Shown here piece after piece: positions 51,444 to 59,250 of a DNA stretch of 64,000 bases. The DNA is taken from NCBI GenBank assembly GCA_024276195.1, contig JAJRXR010000014.1, forward strand, positions 1 to 64,000, given 5' to 3'. Below the pieces are notes generated by a model. It saw only the letters and a program-made list of their open reading frames with translations, searched no databases and was not told where the DNA came from. Position numbers and translations under genes: made by a program. Positions within the stretch are counted from its first letter, which is position 1; every line of letters begins with the position of its first letter. The stretch is from Planctomycetota bacterium (GTDB taxonomy: Bacteria; Planctomycetota; Phycisphaerae; Phycisphaerales; UBA1924).

Positions 51444-52160
51444 CCGAGAGAGTCCTTCATCCAAACCCAGGTCCAAGCCGAGCCTCCCGCTCTGCCCGCC
51501 CAGTCTTCCTCATATACGCTTGCCGGACCCTTGTAGTGCGGCCCACAAACGGTTCGTTCCTACTTTCCCCCGCCATCTTTCCGTCGGGCGAGAGCCAATC
51601 CTGACCGGTGGGCGTTTCTTCCCGCCGGCAAGTGCCTGCTTTCGTGCAGGCGTCGCTGTCGATTCGACCCCGCCGGAGCATCCCCAGGCCTGAGCCTTCA
51701 GTTGTCTGAACCACGCCCGGAGGCCCGGGATTCCCGGTTCAGAGCAGCCAGTTGAGGGGCTCAGAGGCCAGAGCCAGAGCGTGTCGAGTGGGTTGCGGAC
51801 CCACGCCTGCACACACCGCGATTCCGAGATCCTGCCGAACACACTTTCTAACACCCGAATCTTTCCAGGATTCAGGTTTTTTAGAATGATTCGAGAGAAC
51901 GAGCTCTTCGGATCCGTCTTCGGTTGCTGGGGCGTCGCATCCTGCCTGCCCGACGTACGCGATCTGAGCGTCACACACACGGTTGACCGGGTTCTGGGCG
52001 ACGCCTATTCTCGGACGTTCAACCCTCGGTCTCGCCGCCGCTTGATCGGCTGGGCTGAGAGTATAGCCGATCCGACAGGGGCAACGCAACCACCTGCCCA
52101 TCTTGTCGCGTCGGCTTTTTGTGTCTATTTTGTTCGGGATATGACCGGAAGGAGACCCCG
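51444..52160. other. Long intergenic region with a promoter and a terminator-like hairpin but no recognised gene
   Basis: About 720 bases separate the sigma gene (minus) and superoxide dismutase (plus). The sigma promoter should lie near 51450-51520; a TATATG box on the minus strand (51516-51511) is a weak candidate. A hairpin with a T-run (51856-51884, plus strand) looks like a terminator, yet no gene precedes it. A good plus-strand promoter is at 51983-52011. No frame looks coding. A small RNA between about 51500 and 51880 is possible but not recognised. Confidence 0.5.
51983..52011 (+). promoter_or_regulatory. Probable promoter upstream of the superoxide dismutase gene
   Basis: TTGACC (51983-51988) and TATTCT (52006-52011) are 17 bases apart. 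The predicted start near 52018 gives a leader of about 140 nucleotides before the dismutase ATG. A second, weaker pair (TTGTCG at 52103, TATTTT at 52126, spacing 17) lies closer to the gene. Confidence 0.6.
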
Positions 52161-52793
52161 ATGCCCTTCGAACTGCCCCCTCTCCCATACGCATTCGACG
52201 CCCTCGAGCCCGCCATCGATGCGCGCACGATGGAAATTCACCACGACAAGCACCACGCGGCGTACGTCGCCAAGGGGAACAACGCCCTCGAGGGCACGCC
52301 CCTGAGCGACATCTCCTGCCCGTTCCAGGTCTGCGCCCGACTCGGCGAGCTTGACGACAGCCGCAAGACCGCCGCCCGAAACAATGTCGGCGGGCACGCC
52401 AACCACTCGCTGTTCTGGGAAGTCATGACGCCCGGCGGCTCGAACCAGCCCACCGGCCCCGTCGCCGATGCGATCAACAACGCTTTCGGCTCGTTCGAGG
52501 GCTTCAAAAAGACCTTCACCGATGCCGCGGCAACGCGCTTCGGCTCCGACTGGGCGTGGCTGTATGTGGACACCGACGGCGCCCTCAAGGTCGGCTCAAC
52601 CGCGAACCAGGACAACCCGGCCATGGGCAGCGAGATCGCCGGCATCGCTGGACGCCCGGTCCTGGGCCTGGATGTCTGGGAGCACGCGTACTACCTCAAC
52701 TACCAGAACCGGCGCCCGGACTACATCGAGGCGTTCTTCAGCGTGATCAACTGGGACAAGGTCGCCGAGATGTTCGCCCACGCCGCGAGCTGA
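52161..52793 (+). CDS. Superoxide dismutase, Fe/Mn type
   Basis: This enzyme converts superoxide to hydrogen peroxide and oxygen. The 210-residue protein starts at ATG 52161 ([20 protein letters not shown]) after GGAAGGAG. Metal ligands are visible: His in [15 protein letters not shown], His in [13 protein letters not shown], then Asp and His in [14 protein letters not shown]. The sequence [12 protein letters not shown], with the Gln in NQDNP, and [10 protein letters not shown] favour the manganese subtype, although metal use cannot be settled from sequence. No secretion signal, so cytoplasmic. It ends at a palindromic terminator-like repeat. Confidence 0.95.
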   Translation: MPFELPPLPYAFDALEPAIDARTMEIHHDKHHAAYVAKGNNALEGTPLSDISCPFQVCARLGELDDSRKTAARNNVGGHANHSLFWEVMTPGGSNQPTGPVADAINNAFGSFEGFKKTFTDAAATRFGSDWAWLYVDTDGALKVGSTANQDNPAMGSEIAGIAGRPVLGLDVWEHAYYLNYQNRRPDYIEAFFSVINWDKVAEMFAHAAS

Positions 52794-52801
52794 ATCTCAT
52801 T

Positions 52802-52874
52802 CCGAGCCGCGTGCGTGAGCACGCGAGACAGCGCCGGGAATCGCGTGCTCACGCACGCGGCTCGGTTTTGTTTT
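52802..52874 (+). repeat. REP-like palindrome serving as a terminator after the dismutase gene
   Basis: A perfect 25-bp inverted repeat (arms 52802-52826 and 52841-52865, 14-base loop) based on GAGCCGCGTGCGTGAGCACGCG is followed by TTTTGTTTT. It is closely related to the cluster at 45051-45147, with A/T changed to T/A in the variable positions of both arms together. Confidence 0.88.
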
Positions 52875-52896
52875 GATCCACGCTACGATACGGGCC

Positions 52897-53145
52897 ATGG
52901 GTCGCCGGATGAAACAGAACGTGCTGCTGACGCTGTGGGTGCTGGCGCCGTTCGCGGTGCTCGCGGTGCTGGTGAGCTGGATTTTCTATTCGCTGCGTGC
53001 GGGGCCGATGATGGACGAGCCGGGTGTGGGGGCGGGCGCGGGCGACACCGGCGGCGCCAACGCCATCGGCGAGATGCTCAAGCACCGCCACGATGATGAT
53101 GATGGCAACACCGAGGGCGATCCGGACGAACAGACAGATGACTGA
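52897..53145 (+). CDS. Small membrane protein of unknown function
   Basis: An 82-residue protein starts at ATG 52897 (a second ATG at 52909 is possible). One membrane helix (about 9-32, LLTLWVLAPFAVLAVLVSWI) is followed by a Gly/Ala-rich and then acidic, His-rich tail (HRHDDDDGNTEGDPDEQTDD). The acidic His-rich end may bind metal. It overlaps the next gene by one base (TGATG). Confidence 0.55.
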   Translation: MGRRMKQNVLLTLWVLAPFAVLAVLVSWIFYSLRAGPMMDEPGVGAGAGDTGGANAIGEMLKHRHDDDDGNTEGDPDEQTDD

Positions 53146-53645
53146 TGCGACTGCCGCTGAGCAAAGTCTGGCGAGCGTTCCCCGAGCTTGACCGCTTCGA
53201 CGATGCGCGCTGCCAGCGGTATGTCCGCGAGGCGAAGCGAGAGAGCCGGAGATCCGGTCTGCTCGTCGCCGCCTTGATCCCGCTGAGCGTCTTCGCGTGG
53301 ATGGTCAGCGTCGCGATCGCGATCGCCATCATGGACATGCTCAACTCGGGGGGCGTCGGGCCTGGGGGGCTGGGTACGATCGTCGCGCTCGCTCTGTACG
53401 TCGGGACGCCGTTCGTGCTGATGTTGGTGTTCCTGCTCGCCCGCGACCGGTGGCTGCACGGCGCGATCCGCAGCCGCCTCAACATCGCCCGGTGCCTCGG
53501 GTGTTCGTACAGCCTTCTGGGCCTGGCGCCGATCGAGAGCGAGAGCGGCAGCCACGTCATCTGCCCCGAGTGCGGCAAGACGGGCGAGCTCGCCGACGAG
53601 ATGCTGGAGCAGATGCAAGAACTCGGCGTGATCCCTACCCCTTGA
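53145..53645 (+). CDS. Membrane protein with a zinc-ribbon-like motif
   Basis: This 166-residue protein starts at ATG 53145, one base inside the previous stop. Two membrane helices (about 37-62 and 74-98) are followed by a Cys4 element, CLGC near 117-120 and CPEC near 141-144. This arrangement recurs in planctomycete membrane proteins of unknown function. The 3' end overlaps the convergent DUF1501 gene by 11 bases. Confidence 0.65.
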   Translation: MRLPLSKVWRAFPELDRFDDARCQRYVREAKRESRRSGLLVAALIPLSVFAWMVSVAIAIAIMDMLNSGGVGPGGLGTIVALALYVGTPFVLMLVFLLARDRWLHGAIRSRLNIARCLGCSYSLLGLAPIESESGSHVICPECGKTGELADEMLEQMQELGVIPTP

Positions 53646-54987
53646 CCACCCTCGTCGCCTTGAACCGTCCTTCGAGGATTTCGCCGGGGTTCTTGGCGCC
53701 GAGCCAGGCGCCGAGCACGTCGGAGTAGACGGACCGGAAGTCGATCTTGTATTTCAGATCGCCTTGGTCGAGGTCGGTCAGGGACGGGTGGAGCCCGGTG
53801 ACGCCAGCCTTGACCATTGGCCCGAGCAGGAACATCGGCGCGGCGGTGCCGTGGTCGGTCCCGCCCGAGGCGTTCTGGCTGACGCGCCTGCCGAACTCGC
53901 TGAAGCACATGGTCATCACACGCCCGTCGTTCTCCTGGGCTTTGAGGTCGTCGTAGAAAGCCTTGACGCCATCGGAGAACTGCTGCAGGAGCTGGGCGTG
54001 CCTGCCGTTGGAGCCGCCCTGGCCTGAGTGGGTGTCGAACCCGCCGTGGGTGACGTAGTAGATCCGGGTCTTGAGCCCGGAGCGGATCATGGAGGCGACC
54101 ATCTGGAGCTGACGGGCAAAGCCCGAGTTGGGGTAGCGCACCAGCGGCTGGCGCGAGACGGCCTGGCGGATCTGGTCGCTCGAGACCTGGGCGTCGAGCG
54201 TGGTGCGCATCAGGAACGCGGCGTTGGAGTGCGGGTCGGTCCCGGGCGTCACGCCCTGCTGGGCGAGTTTTTCATACGGATCGACGAGCGAATCGTGGAC
54301 GTCCTCGCCCATCCAGCGGAAGAGGTCGGGGGTCTCGAAGGCGACGGGCTTGACGCGGGCGCCCTCGAGCGCGAGCGGCGCCGTGCGCCCGATCGCGATG
54401 GGCGGGTTGATGGTTTCGCTGGAGCCGTCGTCCTTGCCGGACTCGCCCTTGCCGTAGCCGCAGCATTCTGCGTCGATGTAGCGTCCGAGCCAGCCGTCGC
54501 CGACGCCGGAGGTGTCGGCGGTCTGCCAGATGTCCATGGACTTGAAGTGCGAGCGGTTGGGGTTGGGATAGCCGACGCCCTGGACGAGGGCGCACAGGCC
54601 ATCGTCGTAGAGAGATTTGACGCCGGACATGGCGCGGTGGAGCGCGAGGCCCTCGGAGCCGTTGGAGCCGAGGCGTGAGAGTTGGAGGAGCTGGTCTTCG
54701 CCGCGGAGGGCGATGCCCGGGCGGGCGCGGTAGTAGGCGTCCTGGCGGAAGGGGATGACGGTGTTGAGCCCGTCGTTGCCGCCTCCGAGCTGGCAGACGA
54801 CGAGGATGCGGTCCTCGTTGACGCCGGCGATGGAGCTGAGGCCGGCGGCGGCGGTGGGCAGGGCGAAGGCGGAGCGTTGGAGGAAGTGGGGGACGGCGAC
54901 CGCCGCAGAGGCCATGGTCAGGCCCGAGTGCAGGAACTCGCGCCGTGTGTACGCGCTGGCCTGTGACGGATCGTTATGCAGCGTCAT
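53635..54987 (-). CDS. DUF1501 protein with a Tat signal
   Basis: This 450-residue protein starts at ATG 54987 (MTLHNDPSQASAYTRREFLH). A twin-arginine signal (TRREFLHSGLTMASAAVAVP) directs export. The rest is the DUF1501 (alkaline phosphatase-like fold) domain: VCQLGGGNDGLNTVIPFRQDAYYRARP, GWLGRYIDAECCGYG and TMCFSEFGRRVSQNASGGTDHGTAAP. The family is abundant in planctomycetes and is almost always paired with DUF1800, as here. Its reaction is not known. It is downstream of the DUF1800 gene on the same strand, separated by a pair of hairpins. Confidence 0.92.
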   Translation of the reverse strand: MTLHNDPSQASAYTRREFLHSGLTMASAAVAVPHFLQRSAFALPTAAAGLSSIAGVNEDRILVVCQLGGGNDGLNTVIPFRQDAYYRARPGIALRGEDQLLQLSRLGSNGSEGLALHRAMSGVKSLYDDGLCALVQGVGYPNPNRSHFKSMDIWQTADTSGVGDGWLGRYIDAECCGYGKGESGKDDGSSETINPPIAIGRTAPLALEGARVKPVAFETPDLFRWMGEDVHDSLVDPYEKLAQQGVTPGTDPHSNAAFLMRTTLDAQVSSDQIRQAVSRQPLVRYPNSGFARQLQMVASMIRSGLKTRIYYVTHGGFDTHSGQGGSNGRHAQLLQQFSDGVKAFYDDLKAQENDGRVMTMCFSEFGRRVSQNASGGTDHGTAAPMFLLGPMVKAGVTGLHPSLTDLDQGDLKYKIDFRSVYSDVLGAWLGAKNPGEILEGRFKATRVVKG

Positions 54988-55027
54988 GGTGTGGCTCGCT
55001 TCCCAGTGCCCAAAGCCCATCGCCCGA

Positions 55028-55083
55028 AGCCGGTTGGAAACCGGCTCTACCAGGGCCAAGGCGCGAGGGCTGGAAGCCCTCGC
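55028..55083. repeat. Pair of hairpins sharing the loop TGGAA
   Basis: Two perfect inverted repeats, 8-bp arms at 55028-55035/55039-55046 and 9-bp arms at 55063-55071/55075-55083, both close over TGGAA. They are separated by 16 bases and lie between the DUF1800 stop and the DUF1501 start. They are probably a dispersed palindromic element distinct from the GAGCCGCG family. Confidence 0.8.
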
Positions 55084-55098
55084 CTCCGGGGGTGATTT

Positions 55099-56646
55099 CT
55101 AACATAGCTGATACTCCGGCATGGCGGTCACGAGCAGGAGTGCGCCGGTGACGACGTCCTTGCGGACACCGCCGTGTGTTTCGATGAACTCGGTGAGGAC
55201 GGCGCGCGCATGGGCGGGCGACTTGCCGAGTGTGAGGCGGAGGAGATAGTCAACGACCTTGCTCGGGTCGTTGGAGGCGCCGGGGTCTCCGGATTCGAGC
55301 GAGTCGAGCAGGGCCATGGGGTCAAAGGTTTCGGAGCCGACGGTCGCGTCGTAGCCGACCGGTTTTTTGCCGGTGAGGAGGAAGGCGAGGATGTTCTGGC
55401 GGACGAACATGGTGGAGGTGTTGACCCAGGAGCGTCCGCCGTCCCAGCCCTTGACGCTGGGCGGGAAGAACAGGCGCTGGCCCATGAGGTCGAGCGCGTC
55501 GTTGAGCACCGCCAGATCGCGCACCGGCGCGTTGAGCGAACGCACGGCCCCGACGACAAGCTCGACCGGGCTCTTGATCTGCTCGTCCATCACGCTCGGG
55601 TGGTAGAAGTGCTGGCTCTTGAAGAGCTGGCGCAGGACGGGGCGCAGCTCGTAGTCCGAGCGGCGCAGGGCGCTGGCGACCTGCCCGACGATCCGCTTGG
55701 TGTCCTTGGTCTGGCGCGTCGGGTCGGTGGGGATGTGGCGCACAAAGAAACGGTACAGCGTCGAGGCGAGGAACTCCGAGCAGGCGCGCTGGCGGAGAAT
55801 GGCTCGGACAAAGCTCTCGCCGTCGTGCGGCGCCCGGACGCCGAGGATGGTCTTGGAGCCGGTGTCGTGGTTCTCCTGGTTGAAGTAGAACTCGTCGTCG
55901 CGGAAGGTGTAGCCGGTGAGGGCGCGGGCGCCCTGCTTGATGTCGCGCTCGGTGTAGGCGCCGACGCCGAGGCTGAAGAGTTCCATCAGCTCGCGGGCGA
56001 GGTTCTCGTTTGGGCGGCGCTTGGACGACTCGTCGTTGTCGAGATACTTGAGCATCGCCGGGTCGCGGATGATCGCGAGCAGAATGTTCCCGAAGTTGCC
56101 CGCGGCATTCGCCCGGAAGGTCTGGTTCTGCAGGTACATGTGGTACGAGTTCTCGATCGTCCGGTACCCGGTCGCGAGGCGCCCGTGCCAGAAGAGGGTC
56201 ATTTTCTCTTCGAAGGGGCGGGGCGTCTCGATCATCCGCTTGAGCCACCAGCGCTGCATCTCGCCGATCTGCTGGCGGTCGCGGCGCTGCGCCTGCTGGC
56301 GGCGCAGGCGGAACTGCGCCAGCGCGTTCTCGTTCTGCGAGCGCTGGGCGGCGCGGCGCTGGCGGCGCTGCTCGTCCGTGGGCGGCTGCATGATGTTGCG
56401 GTCAAAGGCATCGGCGCTCGGCGCCTCGAACGGGACCGCCTCGTAATCGAGCAGGTGGTCCACCGCCTTGTCCAAGCCCCACGACGCGAGCGTCTGGATC
56501 TGGGCCGGGCTGCCTCCGAAGCCGGCGCGCCACAACAGATGCCTCGCCTCGGCGTACCCGAAGCTGCGCCTGTCGATCGGCTTGAGATGGAGCGGGGGCG
56601 GCTCGACCGGCTCGACCTGTGCTCCCGCTGCGATGCTGGCGTTCAT
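55099..56646 (-). CDS. DUF1800 protein
   Basis: This 515-residue protein starts at ATG 56646. It opens with a short hydrophilic leader, then AEARHLLWRAGFGGSPAQIQTLA, which is the DUF1800 start. An Arg/Gln-rich helix follows (RRQRRAAQRSQNENALAQFR), then MTLFWHGRLATGYRTIENSYHMYLQNQ, NLARELMELFSLGVGAYTERDIK and PPSVKGWDGGRSWVNTSTM, which are hallmark blocks. The pair with DUF1501 is common in planctomycetes and is of unknown function; DUF1800 usually precedes DUF1501, as here. Confidence 0.92.
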   Translation of the reverse strand: MNASIAAGAQVEPVEPPPLHLKPIDRRSFGYAEARHLLWRAGFGGSPAQIQTLASWGLDKAVDHLLDYEAVPFEAPSADAFDRNIMQPPTDEQRRQRRAAQRSQNENALAQFRLRRQQAQRRDRQQIGEMQRWWLKRMIETPRPFEEKMTLFWHGRLATGYRTIENSYHMYLQNQTFRANAAGNFGNILLAIIRDPAMLKYLDNDESSKRRPNENLARELMELFSLGVGAYTERDIKQGARALTGYTFRDDEFYFNQENHDTGSKTILGVRAPHDGESFVRAILRQRACSEFLASTLYRFFVRHIPTDPTRQTKDTKRIVGQVASALRRSDYELRPVLRQLFKSQHFYHPSVMDEQIKSPVELVVGAVRSLNAPVRDLAVLNDALDLMGQRLFFPPSVKGWDGGRSWVNTSTMFVRQNILAFLLTGKKPVGYDATVGSETFDPMALLDSLESGDPGASNDPSKVVDYLLRLTLGKSPAHARAVLTEFIETHGGVRKDVVTGALLLVTAMPEYQLC

Positions 56647-56790
56647 CGGCGCCGTCCTCCTGGGCTGCTTCCCGAGCGTTCAACGCCCGGGGCGCGCGTC
56701 CATTGCCCTCGTTGGGGATCGGCGCGCGACTGTTCCCAGACTATCGGTCCGTCCGACCCGCGCCCACAGTTCCGGGTGATTGGGGGCGGA

Positions 56791-58179
56791 TCAGGGCTCT
56801 TTCCGCCTCAGGCGGTGGGTCCAGAGCACCGCCAGGGCCACCGCCGCGAAAACCAGAGCCCCGCTGGCCTGGTGGACGGTCGTGAAAATCGCCTCGATGC
56901 CCTCGATCGGATGGGCCGAGGCGAGTTCGTCGGCGCTGGGGATGGGGCGGTCGGCCTTGCTGGGCGGGGCCATGCCCAGCGCCGCCCACCCGAGCAGGAA
57001 CTGCCACCCGACGAGCCCGTGCTGGAGCACGCCGATGCGACGGAGCGTCTTGCCCGGGCGCGTCTGGCGCGAGCCCTTCATGCACAGCGAGCCGCAGATG
57101 ATGACCAGCACCAGGACGACAAACGACCAGCCGATGTGCGCATAGAGCGAGTGGGCGCCCTTCTCGACGCCCAGGTGTCGGTAGAGGGCGCCGAAGATGA
57201 GCTGGACGAGCACGGCGACAAGCGTGACGACCGCGAGCTTGCGCGCGCGCCGGGCTGCCTTGCGGGTGTCGTCATCGAGCAGCCCCGGCGCGTCAATGTA
57301 CCCGCGTGTCTGGGCCGCGGCGAGACCGACGGCGAACACGAACGTGATCTGGCCGACGATGCCGTGGACCACACCCATGATCTGCAGGTCTTCGCCGACA
57401 CGCACCATCCCGAAAACACCCTGCACAACAACAAGAATCCAGAGCGCCCAGGTTGCGATTTTCATGCCGGTGCGTCGATCAGCAATCGTCGTGTACACCG
57501 CCCAGATCAGCGTCACCAGTCCGATCAACTGTGCGAGTAGTCTGTGCGAATGTTCTAGAAAGATCCGCTCCTCACCCATGAGACTGAGTGGAAACAGGAA
57601 GCTCACGGCGCCGTAGCTTGTCACCGAGTCGGGCACGGACATGCCCGCCTCGGCGCTCGTGACCGCCCCCCCGACCAAGAGCAGGGGCAGGATTGACAAG
57701 GCGCTGACCACACCCAGGCGCGCGAGCCAGAGCTGTGCGTTCCCCCCGGAGCGTGGGGCGCGGAGCGAGGCGCCGACGAGGCCTGCGATCGCGCCCGCGA
57801 AGGTGCAGGCGAGCAGGAACCCGCCAATGACGATCGCGGCGTTGGGGGCGAGTGTGTTGGCCGCCTCGCCCATCTGCTCGGTGGTTTCGGGCTGCTCGAC
57901 GATGCGCATGCCCAGGAGCAAGAGATTGAGCCCCCCCGCGAGGGCGCCGGCGAGCAGGCCGATGAGCCAGCCCGGGCGCCCGCGACCGGACCGGGACACG
58001 CCGACGCCGAGCCCGATGAGCAGGACACCACCGAGGATTGGGGTCGCGATGGTGGTGTCGGCGCGGACGCCGGGCATGTGCAGGAGGAACCAGGCGATCC
58101 ACATGGCAACGGTCACGCCGACGCCGGTGACGAGAACTGGTCCCGCGAGCGGGCTTCTGGCGGTGTTGTTGTCGGTCAT
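56791..58179 (-). CDS. Heme A synthase (COX15/CtaA)
   Basis: CtaA oxidises heme O to heme A for cytochrome aa3-type oxidases. The 462-residue protein is taken from ATG 58179; a TTG at 58185 is also possible. It has about eight membrane helices. Motifs: LLLVGGAVTSAEAGMSVPDS, FLEHSHRLLAQLIGLV (a heme His), MGVVHGIVGQITFVF (another His), LYAHIGWSFVVLV and TVHQASGALVFAAV (heme His ligands). N-terminal and linker parts make it longer than the usual 300-350, mainly an extra group of helices at about 10-160. It is divergent from the alternative complex III genes, as expected in a respiratory cluster. Confidence 0.85.
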   Translation of the reverse strand: MTDNNTARSPLAGPVLVTGVGVTVAMWIAWFLLHMPGVRADTTIATPILGGVLLIGLGVGVSRSGRGRPGWLIGLLAGALAGGLNLLLLGMRIVEQPETTEQMGEAANTLAPNAAIVIGGFLLACTFAGAIAGLVGASLRAPRSGGNAQLWLARLGVVSALSILPLLLVGGAVTSAEAGMSVPDSVTSYGAVSFLFPLSLMGEERIFLEHSHRLLAQLIGLVTLIWAVYTTIADRRTGMKIATWALWILVVVQGVFGMVRVGEDLQIMGVVHGIVGQITFVFAVGLAAAQTRGYIDAPGLLDDDTRKAARRARKLAVVTLVAVLVQLIFGALYRHLGVEKGAHSLYAHIGWSFVVLVLVIICGSLCMKGSRQTRPGKTLRRIGVLQHGLVGWQFLLGWAALGMAPPSKADRPIPSADELASAHPIEGIEAIFTTVHQASGALVFAAVALAVLWTHRLRRKEP

Positions 58180-58461
58180 GGGCAAGTCCTCTCGCGCGGG
58201 GGCGTGTAGTAAAAGGGTCAGGGCGTCTGCAAACGGGCGGGCGTCTGGTTATTGAGACCCTGTCTCATTTACGGTTTGACAGTGACACGATCGCCAGAGC
58301 ATACGCGCCAGGGGTGAGAATTTCGGCTGGGCAGCAATGCGGGAATGCGGCGGTGGTGCTAACCTCCCCGACCACCGCCCGGTTGAGGGCGCGTGGATGG
58401 TCTCGGATCGGCGGCGCGCCCACAGGGCGTCATCGTCGACCACCAGCGGAGGAGGCGTCGC
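58180..58461. other. Divergent intergenic region upstream of actA and heme A synthase
   Basis: About 280 bases should hold promoters for both the heme A synthase gene and the act operon. I could not assign a promoter pair. No gene is seen. Confidence 0.4.
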
Positions 58462-59154
58462 GTGCCAGGCCTGTTTCCACGATGGATGAACGTGCTGCCC
58501 ACGCTCGGCGCTCTCGGCGCCATGGGCGGCGGAACCCTCGCGATCGGCGGCGTCTGGTACTACTTCACGCCCTCGTTCTGGGAAGTTGGCTATATGCCCA
58601 TCCAGCCGGGCAGCGGGTTCAACCACCAGATCCACGCGGGCAAACTCGGTATGGACTGCCGTTATTGCCACTCGAGTGTCGAAGAATCGCGCATCGCAAA
58701 CATCCCCAGCGTGACGACCTGCTACGGGTGTCACGGCGAGGGCAAGCTTCAGAACGTTGAGGAAAAAACGGCGTTCGTCCGCGAGGCGTACGAGACGGAC
58801 ACATCCATCCCGTGGCGCCGGGTCCACAAGCTGCCGGATTACGTTCAGTTCTCACACCAGTCGCACCTGTCGGCCGGGGTGAGCTGCTTCTCGTGCCACG
58901 GGCAGATCAAGGGGTTGCCCGTGGTGGCGCAGGCCAAGTCGCTGTCGATGAGCTGGTGCCTGGATTGTCACCGGAACCCGGAGAACAACCTGGTGCCGAC
59001 GGACCGGGTGACAGATCTGATCTGGGTTGAGGAGTGGCTGAGCATGCCCCCGGACGAGCGGGGCGCTGATGGGCAGGCGCAGATGAGCCCGCAGGCGCTG
59101 CTCGAATCGCTGCGTCGAGACCCACCCGAGAACTGCGGCGCCTGCCACTACTGA
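58462..59154 (+). CDS. actA: Alternative complex III subunit ActA, pentaheme cytochrome c
   Basis: ActA carries electrons within alternative complex III, a quinol oxidising complex that replaces cytochrome bc1. The 230-residue protein starts at GTG 58462, 7 bases after GGAGGA. An N-terminal membrane helix (about 10-35, NVLPTLGALGAMGGGTLAIG) is followed by five CXXCH heme sites: CRYCH, CYGCH, CFSCH, CLDCH and CGACH. The last CGACH is only one residue from the C-terminus. First gene of actABC. Confidence 0.93.
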   Translation: MPGLFPRWMNVLPTLGALGAMGGGTLAIGGVWYYFTPSFWEVGYMPIQPGSGFNHQIHAGKLGMDCRYCHSSVEESRIANIPSVTTCYGCHGEGKLQNVEEKTAFVREAYETDTSIPWRRVHKLPDYVQFSHQSHLSAGVSCFSCHGQIKGLPVVAQAKSLSMSWCLDCHRNPENNLVPTDRVTDLIWVEEWLSMPPDERGADGQAQMSPQALLESLRRDPPENCGACHY

Positions 59155-59250
59155 CCTTTGTTTCCCTGAGACGACTTTCGGCGGACGCACACGACCCCGA
59201 GCACGCGACAGAACCCACAGGCCGAGCGGGCCTGAGAGACAGGGCGGACC

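Noticed and set aside
51480..51980. A tmRNA, 6S, RNase P or SRP RNA in the sigma-dismutase gap
   Set aside because: Neither strand shows the conserved cores of these RNAs. An unknown small RNA remains possible.
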